This document shows, one piece after another, positions 11,033 through 21,067 of a stretch of DNA of 64,000 nucleotides (positions are counted from its first letter, which is position 1; each line of letters begins with the position of its first letter). A program made the translations under genes and the position numbers. The notes under the pieces are model-generated. The model was not told the origin of the DNA. It ran no database searches and saw only the letters and a program-made list of their open reading frames with translations. Location: contig JASDFA010000001.1 in NCBI GenBank assembly GCA_035772735.1, positions 78,146,001-78,210,000 of the forward strand, given 5' to 3'. Origin of the DNA: Datura wrightii. Its lineage: Eukaryota > Streptophyta > Magnoliopsida > Solanales > Solanaceae.

Positions 11033-12907
11033 TCAATCATCCTCTAGAGTGATGGACGTCTTCTCTCGAATAACGTCCTCACCCCAATAATGCTTACATC
11101 TTTGCCCATTCACCAAAAATGTGGCACTTCTATCTTCTTGCCACAACTCCACTGCCCCGTGCGGGGTCATTCTCACCACTTCAAACGGCCCTGACCATTT
11201 GGACCGCAACTTGCTTGGAAAAAGCTTCAGTCTCGAACTAAATAGCAACACCTTCTACCCCATCTTAAAGATCCGATGCACCATATGCCTATCATTCCAT
11301 TTATTCGTTTTCTCCTTGTAGCATTTGGCACTTTCATAAGCATGCCATCGAAACTCCTCAAGTTCGCTGAGTTGCATTAGCCGCTTCTTCCCTGCTAGCT
11401 CCGGGTCCATGTTCAATTTCCTCACGGCCCAAAAAGCTCGATGTTCTAGCTCCACAGGCAGATGACACGCCTTTCCATAGACCAATCTATATGGAGAAGT
11501 CCCAATGGGTGTCTTGTACGCAGTTCTATAAGCCCACAACGCATAGTCGAGTTTGCTTGACCAATCAATTCGTTGTGCATTCACTATCTTCTGTAGAATC
11601 TGCTTGATTTCTCTGTTCGACACCTCCACTTTTCCACTAGTTTGGGGATGATATGTTGTTGCTACCGTGTGGCGCACCCCATACTTAGCTAGCAAATTCT
11701 TGAAACTTGCATTTACAAAATGAGCCCCTCCATCACTGATAATGGCTCGGGGTGTCCTGAACCTGGTGAAAATATGCTTTTTCACAAATTTCGTTTCCAC
11801 CTTGTTGTCATTCCTGGGGCAAGCTGTTTCTTCAACCCACTTTGATACATAATCAACGGGTACCAAGATGTAACGATTACCAAATGACGGTGGGATCGGG
11901 CCCATGAAATCTATTCCCCATACATCAAAGATCTCCACTTCTAATATCTGCTGCGGTGGCATCTCCCACCTTCTACCAACTGTGCCTGTTCTTTGACATC
12001 TATCACACATTTTTACATATGCCATAAAGTCTCTAAACAGTGTAGGCCAAAAGAAACCTGACTGTAGCACCTTGTGCGCTATCCGGTCGCCTCCGTGGTG
12101 CCCTCCATACAATGATGAGTGACAACTCCTCAACACTTCTGCAATCTGGCTCTCTGGAATGCATCTTCTCATCACCCCATACTTAGCTAGCAAATTCTTG
12201 AAACTTGCATTTACAAAATGAGCCCCTCCATCACTGATTATGGCTTGGGGTGTCTCGAACCTGGTGAAAATATGCTTTTTCACAAATTTTGTTACCACCT
12301 TGTTGTCATTCCTAGGGAAAGCTGTTGCTTCAACCCACTTTGATACATAATCAACGGCTACCAAGATGTAACGATTACCAAATGACGGTGGGAACGGGCC
12401 CATGAAATCTATTACCCATACATCAAAGATCTCCACTTCTCATATCTCCTGTAGTGGCATCTCCTTCCTACTACCAATTGTGCCTGTTCTTTGACGTCTA
12501 TCACACATTTTTACATATGCCATAGAGTCTCTAAACAGTGTAGGCCAAAAGAAACTTGACTATAGCACCTCGTGCGCTGTCCGCTCGCCTCCGTGGTGCC
12601 CTCCATACAATGATGAGCAACAACTCCTCAACACTTCTGCAATCTGGCTCTCTGGAATGCATCTTCTCATCACCTCATCCGGTCCCTGCTTAAACAAGTA
12701 CGGCTCATCCCAAATGTAATACCTGCAATCATGTCTCAACTTCTTTCTTTGCTGAGCGGTAGCCTCCGGTGGATAGACTCCACTCACTAGCAAATTCACA
12801 ATGTCTGCATACCAAGGGATTTCAGCTTCCCTTATTGCCAAGAGCTTCTCATTTGGGAACTCTTCCTTGATGCTGTCACCTTCCTTTATATGCAACCGTC
12901 TTTCCAA
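11033..12907 (-). pseudogene. Integrase of B, with internal tandem duplication
   Basis: DDE-type integrase that inserts element cDNA. On the minus strand it starts with the linker to RNase H (12907, MERRLHIKEGD), then a first zinc-finger lead-in (MRRCIPESQIAEVL ... SSLYGGHHGG), a TAG stop at 12562-12560, a first catalytic block (DFMGPFPPSFGNRYILV, ISDGGAHFVN), then in frame a second zinc finger (H-H and MCDRCQRTG) and a complete core with Asp (GIDFMGP), Asp (ISDGG) and Glu (HPQTSGKVEVSNRE). The 393-codon frame covers 12436-11255. The C-terminal part, LFSSRLKLFPSKLRSKWSGPFEVV, is open at 11251-11033 after a frame break. The doubled segment has a 498-bp period. Confidence 0.88.
11681..12676 (-). 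repeat. 498-bp in-frame tandem duplication inside integrase of B
   Basis: ATACTTAGCTAGC at 11681 recurs at 12179, exactly 498 bp (166 codons) away. The units 11681-12178 and 12179-12676 cover the zinc finger and the first two catalytic Asp blocks. Both junctions share CACCCC, so a short-homology event is likely. C has a single copy of this segment. One unit reads CAG (12064-12062) where the other has TAG (12562-12560). Confidence 0.9.
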
Positions 12908-14204
12908 TCACGATAGGTGATCTGCCACTTGATTCTCGCTCCCCTTTCTGTCCCGAATATCTAGGTCAAACTCTTGTAACAACAAGATCCATCTAATCAG
13001 CCTGGGCTTTGCATCCTTTTTGTTAAACAGATACCAAATCACTACATGATCGGTATACACCACTACTTTAGAACCCACCAAGTAGGACCTGAATTTATCA
13101 AACGCGAACACCAATGCTAGCATCTCTTTTTCAGTGACTGTATAATTGGCTTGGGCTACGTCAAGTGTTTTGCTTTCATAATGAATGGAATGAAAAATTC
13201 TATTCCTCTGCTTCCCCAATACAGCTCCTACAGCCACATCGTTTGCATCACACATTAATTCAAACGGTTGTTCCCAATCCGGAGAAATGAGAATAGGTGC
13301 TTCTATCAACTTCTGTTTCAACTCCTCGAATGCTTTAACACAATCCTCATCAAACTCGAACTTCACCTCTTTTTCTAGCAACCTGCATATTGGTCTAGAA
13401 ATTTTAGAGAAGTTCTTGATGAACCGTCTGTAGAACCCCGCATGTCCGAGAAAACTGCGAACACCCTTCACTGACACAGGTGGTGGTAGCTTTTCAATCA
13501 CTTCGATCTTTGCACGATCAACTTCCAACCCCTTGCAAGACACCTTATGGCCAGGGACTATACCCTCCTTGACTAAAAAATGACATTTCTCCCAGTTGAG
13601 TACAAGGTTGGAGTCTTCACAACGAGCTAGCACCCTGTTAAGATTCTGCAAACATGTAGCAAACGAATTACCGAAAATAGAAAAATCATCCATAAATAGC
13701 TCGACGAAATTTTCCACCATATCGTGAAAGATCGCCATCATGCATCTCTGGAATGTGGCGGGTGCATTGCATAGACCAATTTTAAAATGGCATCCGGCTG
13801 AAAGCATATGTCCCATAAGGACATGTGAAAGTGGTCTTCTCCTGGTCCTCCGGTGCTATGGCTATTTGGTTATAGCAAGAATATCCATCAAGGAATCAAT
13901 AGTATTCTTGACCTGTCAACCTGTCCAATATCTAATCAATAAATGGGATAGGATAATGATATTTCCTCGTGGCCTGATTGAGCTTTCTGTAGTCCATGCA
14001 AATTCGCCATCCTGTGACTGTGCGTGTAGGGATCAGCTCATTCTTCTCATTGGTGACCATGGTCATCCCTCCTTTCTTTGGGACAGACTAAACGGGACTG
14101 ACCCATTCACTGTCTGAAATGGGATAGACCACACCTGCATCAAGCCACTTGATCACTTCCTTCCAAACCACATCCTTCATCACCGGATTTAACCTCCGCT
14201 GATG
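12908..14204 (-). pseudogene. Reverse transcriptase and RNase H of B (downstream of the C insertion)
   Basis: Continues the RT whose start lies at 26974, beyond element C. Between 14204 and 13817 the signature segments GWRICMDYRKLNQATR and YPIPFID are readable through several stops. The 302-codon frame from 13816 has NAPATFQRCMMAIFHD, the catalytic FMDD at residues 41-44, FLGHAGFYRRFIKNFSKI, then RNase H motifs (MCDANDVAVGAVLG, TEKEMLALVFAFDKFR, YTDHVVIWYLF) and ends with ENQVADHLS, the RNase H-integrase junction. Compared with C the zone before 13817 is the most damaged. Confidence 0.88.
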
Positions 14205-14209
14205 TTGTA
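14205..14209. repeat. Target site duplication of C, left copy (TTGTA)
   Basis: TTGTA at 14205-14209 and 26969-26973 immediately flanks TG...CA ends at 14210 and 26968. The duplicated bases belong to B's RT (the codons around PTVQ). Confidence 0.9.
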
Positions 14210-15631
14210 TGATCGCGTGATTTGTGTGGTATATAAAACGACACGCAAGTGCACGTGGTCGAACAAGTAGTAAAGTGGCTTAAGTAAGCCAAGTATCGAT
14301 CCCACAAGGACTTGGATGAAGTGCAATTTGCTCAAGTGCACAATATTTTAATTCTAAAAATGCAGACAACAGTGTAACCAAGAGTTTGATATTTTATTTT
14401 ATAATTTTTATGCTAAAGCTAAAACAATTATCTACTTTGAGTCTGAACTATGAATGAGAGCATGCTGAGGTTAAACGAACATGTAATGAAATTAATTATC
14501 ATCATAATTTGGTTAATCTTTTCTTCCGGTGGCTAGCCAAGAACATTTGCCAAGAGATTAAAACTCTTGTATTTAACCTCACTTAAGAATCATGAACCAT
14601 CCACCTACATTTCTGTGATTAAATGCAATTCATGTTCTAGCCATACAAACCCGAGTCCTAAATTGACTAATACGACTTTCAGGTATATTTCTATCCTAAA
14701 AGTAAATCAATTCCCAATTTTCCCAAAATCAAGTAAATATCATATCCTATTAATTCACAACTTTCCAATTTCTTGCTCTCTCGAGTGAAACCGGACTTTT
14801 TAGATGTACATTAACGTAGGCCACACATTAATGAAGTAAGAACAAGAATTAATAGAACAACCACGGAAGAAAAGATGAAAAACCAAAGAATCAATGATCA
14901 CATTTCATCACAATTGTTCATAACCTCAGCAAGAAGAGGAATTAGCCACTCATTTGTGAATTAAACATCTTTAAATGAGTGTTAATCATACAAGCAATTG
15001 AATACAAGAAGAAGGAAAGAGAGAAAAACCCTGAGAATTTTGTCCCCTCAACTGCCTGTAACCCACGTTCTTGCTCCACCAAGTCAGAATATTGAAAAAT
15101 GAACCTAAGTGTTCTATTTATACTCATGGGAATTTTTCCCGGAATAACAAGAAACGTGTCACGGAGTGCATCACGGAGCACTGCCTCCGTGACACGCTAC
15201 GGACACGGACCTTCACTGGAACTGGGGGTCCAGGAAATAAATCCCAACGTGGCACGGTGTGCAACGCGGAGCCAAGCCACCGTGCCACGGACCGGACGCG
15301 GACCCTCTCTGGAATTTGGGCAAAATTTCCCTATCCAGGTAGAAGGCCTCCGCGATGGCAGCGTGACACGGCTCCATCGCGGAGCCCCTTTATTTCATGC
15401 TGTCCAATGCCTTGTCCCGTGCTCGCATCCAAGTCCAACCCCGATATCCTCCAACATGCATTTAAGCTTCCCAAAATTACATTTTACCTGCCAAACAATG
15501 CTAATCATGTTGGTTAGTATAAATTCACATTTTATTACCAATTACATGAGAATGTATACACATTGATAGATAAACAAGGCTAAAATGGTACTTTTGAGTA
15601 TCACTTGGGCATATAAATTTGCCCAAGATCA
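14210..15631 (-). repeat. LTR of element C (3' LTR in element sense)
   Basis: 1422 bp, TGATCGCGTGATTTG ... GCCCAAGATCA, paired with 25548-26968 (1421 bp). Minus-strand U3 runs from 15631 to about 15090. The open frames on the plus strand at 15071-15566 (and at 26408-26903) pass through the palindrome block and are not thought to be genes. Confidence 0.95.
15114..15384 (-). promoter_or_regulatory. U3 inverted-repeat block and TATA box of C
   Basis: Three perfect inverted repeats: CGTGTCACGGAG 15155-15166 / CTCCGTGACACG 15184-15195; CGTGGCACGGTG 15248-15259 / CACCGTGCCACG 15278-15289; CTCCGCGATGG 15348-15358 / CCATCGCGGAG 15374-15384. Unit spacing is about 95 bp. On the minus strand they lead into TATAAATA at about 15114-15123, a good plant TATA box, which places the block in the proximal promoter. 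The right LTR has the same block at 26492-26721, with a few arm mutations. Confidence 0.75.
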
Positions 15632-17478
15632 CTTACCCTACACTTAAATCCTTGTTCCTCGTCGAACAACAATCCTACACTTCATGCAATTTACATCCCA
15701 ACCTCGCTACTTTGGTTCGACAATTTAGGCTACGGTCATATCGATTATTCAATACAACAAATCATCAAGAAAACATGCATGGTCCTATCAATGCAATGAC
15801 CTTCAATACATCAAGACCTCCTAGACTTTAAGAATCGACTCTCGATATTGGCAAACTCATGCAAATCAGCTGATCAAGATATCCGACACGAAAATTAATC
15901 TTTCATCAAGCATGTACCCTCACAACACAAGAGAATCTTCCCCTTTTTGCTCATATGACTCACAAAATTTTAAGCAGGGGTATGTAAACACAATTTCGCT
16001 CTCTCTCCCAAAAGAATTCACATGCATCATGTCATGACCCATAAGCTTTCCCTTAGTGTATTACTCCACTAATATAAAGAAGTGCGATGTAAGATCACGT
16101 AGGACTTTAACTGGTTGGAATGGAAGCTACGAAACTAGTAAATATTGGGTTAGCCAATAATAGCCACTAGAATCCTTAAGTGCCTTTTCAACACATCCCA
16201 TCAACTCATGGACATTGTTTCTTTTTTTTTCATCCCATTCTTGATGTTTTTCTTTAGTATGGCCCGTTGTATTAAGCACACTTGACACAACAACACAGAT
16301 TATTCGTGCACCTTCATTATAGTTTATTTATAGCAAGTGCACCTTCAACCTTTTCTTTTCTTCTATCACTCTGCTTTTCTTTTTCTTTTCACCATTCTCA
16401 CTCTTTGACACTTCGGGAAAATGATTTTCTCTTCTTAAGCGCTTAAGAGTTTTGTATAGACTTTACAGCTAATGAAAAGAAGGGATTAAGCTCGGTTTAC
16501 ACTTTATGACAAAAGAAAAAAATAATAGGCTAAAGGCTCAACGGGCTGACTAGGGTATACAATCAAGGTGGGTACGACAAGGAAAAATAGAAACTCTCGG
16601 TTAAAACAACAAATTGCCTACATCCTTTCCCACAATACACCTCCTTCATTTCGTTTTGTACACACACCAGGCAAGTTCTAGACACTTCACAATAGCATGG
16701 AATAACAACATCTCACTTAACACTTTTTGCACATGCTCAATTCAAGATGTATTCACAGACTCTTCAATCAGCTAATTACAGGAATTCAAACAATAAGCCT
16801 CAATCACACTGAATCGACCTCTATGGCCTAGGTATCTCAACATATTTACAAAGTTGCATGCTATCATATGAATCACCTTTGCATTTTAAATATCATGTAC
16901 AACACGCAACCAGAATTTCGCAACCATACAGTAACTACCGATTTTGGGATGCAACCCACCAAAGAAAAAAACTGAAAAATAATTGAAAGAAAAAAACTAC
17001 TCCTAACGACTACATTTCCCTTAAGACGGTCGTCATCCATCCATCATAGGGAACGATCACTACTATGACTTCGGTTCAATGGGACCATTCTCGGTAAAAG
17101 AACCGAAAACAAACGCCGAGAAACCTAAGTAAAAAAATGTCGCAAATATCGATCATTTCGATAGAAAAAATATGTACAGAATATTTTAAATTTTAAAAAT
17201 ATCGATCATTTCGATAACAAAAATATGTACAGAATCAGCTAGCAACATTCAGCAACACACATCAATTTCACATAAATTTACAATACAGAACAACACTTTA
17301 ACAATTCACAAATCACAGGGAACAACAAAATTTCACATGCACGACAACATATTAGAGCATACATACAAAACAACACAGCCCAGCACCTAACTACTCCCAC
17401 CCCACACTTAGCTCGAACACTGTCCCCAATGTTCACAAAAATTAAAATAACACAAAATCGGGTGGTGGAACTCCCTGA
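15632..17478 (-). other. 3' untranslated region of C, no gene
   Basis: AT-rich, non-coding, and colinear with 6684-8481 of B. A probable polypurine primer, AAGTGTAGGGTAAG on the minus strand, is at 15632-15645. The shared 3' hairpin TTCTCGG (17088-17094) / CCGAGAA (17116-17122) is present. A 53-bp-period direct repeat (ATATCGATCATTTCGATA at 17146 and 17199) occurs only in C. Confidence 0.75.
17146..17237. repeat. 53-bp direct repeat in the 3' UTR of C
   Basis: ATATCGATCATTTCGATA followed by ATATGTACAGAAT occurs twice with a 53-bp period. Each copy holds the near-palindrome ATCGATCATTTCGAT. B lacks it. Confidence 0.85.
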
Positions 17479-18711
17479 TCAGTCAAAGTATTCCACTTCT
17501 TCGTCGGGTGCTGCTGCTTCATCTCCCATGTCTGAAATCGCCCCCGTCGTCTTCATCGGACTCCACATCGGAGTCCTCCCGACGTGTCTCCTCGTCTGTG
17601 GGGACATCATCATCTGTGGGCTCTACAAATACTGGCCCCACTCGGCATAGAGCCCTGGCGTTTTCGCCGAAGGGGTAGTCTAGCTCGAGTTGCCTAGCTC
17701 CTCCTCTGTCGCCAGCCTCCCGCCTATCCTCAGCTGGAGCATCTGCATCCCATACATTCGAGCCATATACTGATTATCACGAACATGTCACTCGCCAAGT
17801 GTAAGCACTGGCCCGTGGGTGGTGTCGGGAGCCTTAGTTTTAGTAACATCTAAGGCCCGCCACTCCATCTGCGGGATATAGTCAAGGGCCTCCTCCTCGA
17901 CATCTAGGCCCCTGAGGAAGGTGGTGAGTAGTCCACCAAAGCCATATCTGTACCCCTGATGCAACCGGGCTCTCTTCATGGCGGAGATGATTACCGCCCC
18001 CACATTGATCTCCAGCCCTTTCATCAGGGCGTACACCAGGCATACACGATCCCGGGTTACATCTGTCAAATGTACCCCCGGGATGAGGCAGGAACATACA
18101 ATCTTCAGCCATATTCTGGCTTCCCTGATCATCTGTGAATAGGGCAAAGTCTGGTGGTAGCCCCTCTCTTTTTGTTTGCTCCATCTAGCTGTCAATCGAG
18201 TCCCACACAATGTGCGTCTGATGTCCGCATACGGTGGGGTAATGTTCGGCTGTCGGAGTACGTGGGCGTCTGTGTCCCGCGCTCCTATGATGGCATTGAG
18301 TTGGTGGGGCTCCAAAGTGACTATTTGCCCTCTGATTTTGATGGTGTGACTTCTGATAGTCGGGTTCCAGTTGGCATAGAATTCCCGAACCAGGTGTAAG
18401 TTACATTCCTTGGGCTCTTCAAAGATGAAGTTGAGCCCAGCTGCCTCGATATGGTGGACCATCCTAGGGAACTCCTGTGCCAATGGTTCCCGTGCTATAT
18501 GCTCCTCTGGGAAATATTTGTTTTCTTTATGCTTTGCGTACCACTTTTTCCCCTCATCCATCACCCATCTTGTTCTGTATTGGCGGCGTTGGCCGCGTGG
18601 AACTGCTGGTGCTGCTGGGACTGCTGTGCCCAGTCTGATTCGCTTCCTTCCAGCGCCCGAAGTTGATGCGCCTTTCCCTTTCTCTTGCCTGCTTTCCATT
18701 TTACCTGTCAA
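17479..18711 (-). pseudogene. ORF3 of C (post-pol, 'putative plant transposon protein' type)
   Basis: Best copy of ORF3 in the window. ATG at 18711 (MTGKMESRQEKGKG), a basic stretch GAGRKRIRLG, then DEGKKWYAKHKENKYFPEEH, GLNFIFEEPKECNLHL, EFYANWNPTIRSHTIKIRGQ and a long open body to residue 307, where TGA (17790-17788) replaces an expected CGA. The reading continues past this stop (MARMYGMQMLQLRIGG) and, after a frame change, to the acidic tail and a stop at 17481-17479. Intact length would be about 410 residues. No signal peptide, furin-like site or membrane helix is visible, so an envelope function is not supported. The basic segment could be nuclear targeting or RNA binding; this is inference. 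Confidence 0.72.
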
Positions 18712-19590
18712 CCCAAGTAGACAAGATCAATGTTAAGCTAACGGATATTAACTTCGGCTAAGGTCGGGTTAAGCTAGGTTACCCCACACTTAGTCCTTAG
18801 CTACTGTTACAACATACCGGCAAGATTATCTTTATTTACACACAATAACCAACTATACAATCATGCTTAGTGCGTTCGAAGAATTCGACGGTATATCTTC
18901 TGCGTACTACTCAGACTTCGTACAGCTAATCGCAATCACTACGATCGCTAACATTTTATCCATCGCACTTAGCAAGGAAAAACAAAGAAACGAAAACAAC
19001 AACAAAAATTTATCTACACGAACCTATACAACCAACCAAATTCTTACAAATTTCAACATTCCCTTAACCCGAGAATCCGTCATTCTATTAACATCCTAAC
19101 AATTAGTACATTGACTCATCTCATTCAACATGTACATCCCGGCATGAAACTCACAAGTTCACTACATTTTAAACTTCAAATTCAAAAACAAGCCCTAGAA
19201 ATGATATTATCAAGCAAATTCGATTCATTTATGCAATTGACAAGTTCAAGCAATCATAACGACATTCCGAACATTCATCAACAACAATTAAATTGAATTC
19301 ATGATTAATTTCTACTTAGGGCAATTTATCTCACCTCACATGCTCAATATCGAAGAAAATCAACAAGAAATGAGATGGAATCGAAGAACATACCTTGAAG
19401 TTGAAGAATTTACGCAAATTTGATGATTTTCTTAGCCTACTCCGTGTCACGTTGAAGGGGGATGGGTTTTGGGGGGTTTTGGTCGCGGAGTAATTGAAAA
19501 ATAAGGGAAAGGGAGGGTTTTTCGGGGTTAAAAAGTAGTAAAATCGCGCGGGTCACCCGGCGACCCGGTGTGACCTGTCGCGATATACAC
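18712..19590 (-). other. Spacer upstream of ORF3 in C
   Basis: AT-rich, non-coding, colinear with 9705-10547. The open frame at 18863-19099 on the plus strand has no homologue that I recognise and is not shared with B. Confidence 0.55.
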
Positions 19591-19596
19591 GGCAAC

Positions 19597-19732
19597 ATGT
19601 CACGGAGTGCATCGCGGTGCACTGCCTACGTGACACGGAGCCATCACGAGCCTGTTCTGGAAATTTTAAAAAATCCAGATTACACCTCAACGTGTCACGG
19701 AGGGTAACGCGGAGGTCCACCTCCGTGACACG
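19597..19732 (-). promoter_or_regulatory. Internal inverted-repeat block of C, between pol and ORF3
   Basis: Unit 1 starts TGTCACGGAG at about 19597 and its partner near 19626 has one mismatch (CTACGTGACA). Unit 2 is perfect: CGTGTCACGGAGG 19691-19703 / CCTCCGTGACACG 19720-19732. It is colinear with the block in B at 10548-10710, about 900 bp upstream of the ORF3 start. The function is inferred only. Confidence 0.65.
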
Positions 19733-20039
19733 GAGCTATCGCCCCAGCTCACTGTTTTGCCACTTTTTGTTAATTTTCATACCTCAACTTTTCCTTCGCT
19801 ATTCCGTGCATATTTTCCTCCGTTTGACCTGAAATTCATCTCACTATACAAAATTGGTTAGAATTATAGGTTTCACTCTAAATAAAAATAAAACAAAAAC
19901 TAAAACGAAATTTTTTGTAGTAACTCAAGAAAAAGAAAAAGAAAAATCTATTTACACTTTACAAAAAGGAAGAAAAATTTTTCACGGGTTGCCTCCCGTG
20001 CAGCGCCTGGTTTACCGTCGCAGCTCGACGTCGTTAAGC

Positions 20040-21067
20040 TCAGTTGTCCTCTAGGGTGATGGACGATTTCTCTCGATCACCGTCCTCCCCCCAGTAGTGC
20101 TTACACCTCTGGCCATTTACTAAGAACGTGGCACTCCGATCTTCTTGCCACAACTCTACTGCCCCGTGCGGGGTCATTCTTACCACTTCAAATGGTCCTG
20201 ACCATTTAGACCTCAGCTTTCCTGGAAACAACTTCAATCTTGAATTGAAGAGCAAGACTTTCTGTCCCGGCTCGAAATGCGATGCACCACATGCTTGTCA
20301 TGCCATCTTTTCGTTCTTTCCTTGTAGTACTTGGCACTCTCATAGGCATGCCAGCGGAACTCTTCAAGTTCACTGAGCTGCATTAGTCTCTTCTTGCCCG
20401 CCAGCTCTAAGTCCATATTTAGCTTCCTGATAGCCCAGAAGGCTCGGTGCTCTAATTCCACCGGAAGATGACATGCTTTACCATAGACTAGTCGGTATGG
20501 TGAGGTTCCAATCGGTGTCTTGTAAGCAGTTCTGTACGCCCACAATGCATCATCAAGTTTGCTTGACCAATCATTCCGTTGTGTATTTACCGTTTTCTGG
20601 AGAATCTGCTTCACTTCTCTATTTGACACCTCCACTTGCCCACTAGTTTGGGGGTGGTATGCTGTCGCCACTTTATGGCGCACCCCATACTTGGCTAGTA
20701 ATTTCTTGAAACTTGCATTGACAAAATGAGCCCCTCCATCGCTGATAATGGCTCGGGGTGTTCCGAACCTGGTGAGGATGTGTTTTTACACAAACTTCGT
20801 TACTACCTTGTTGTCATTCTTGGGACAAGCTATTGCTTCCACCCATTTTGATACATAATCTACGGCCACCAAGATGTAACGATTACCAAATGACGGTGGG
20901 AATGGGCCCATGAAATCAATGCCCCATACATCAAAGGGCTCAACTTCCAGTATATTCTGCAGCGGCATCTCTTGTCTTCTGCCAATTGCTCCTGTACGCT
21001 GACATCTATCACACATTTTGACATACGCCATAGAGTCTCTGAACAGTGTCGGCCAAAAGAAACCTGA
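20040..21067 (-). pseudogene. Integrase core and C-terminus of C
   Basis: Continues the frame that stops at 21070-21068. It reads SGFFWPTLF, the second half of the zinc finger MAYVKMCDRCQRTG (21031), catalytic Asp in GIDFMGPFPPSFGNRYILV, a TAA near 20788, then ISDGGAHFVN and, from 20683, HPQTSGQVEVSNRE with the catalytic Glu and WAYRTAYKTPIGTSPYRLVYGK. The C-terminal frame 20255-20040 has RLKLFPGKLRSKWSGPFEVV and ends at TLEDN. Lesions: two stops and a frame change near 20250. Unlike B there is only one copy of the zinc finger/core block. The D, D and E residues are all present. Confidence 0.88.

Noticed and set aside
15071..15566. Overlapping plus-strand open frames of about 150 codons, present again at 26408-26903 and in part in B's LTRs
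   Set aside because: They run through the GC-rich palindromes of the LTR in antisense to the element, differ in frame quality between copies and match no family. Their openness follows from base composition.
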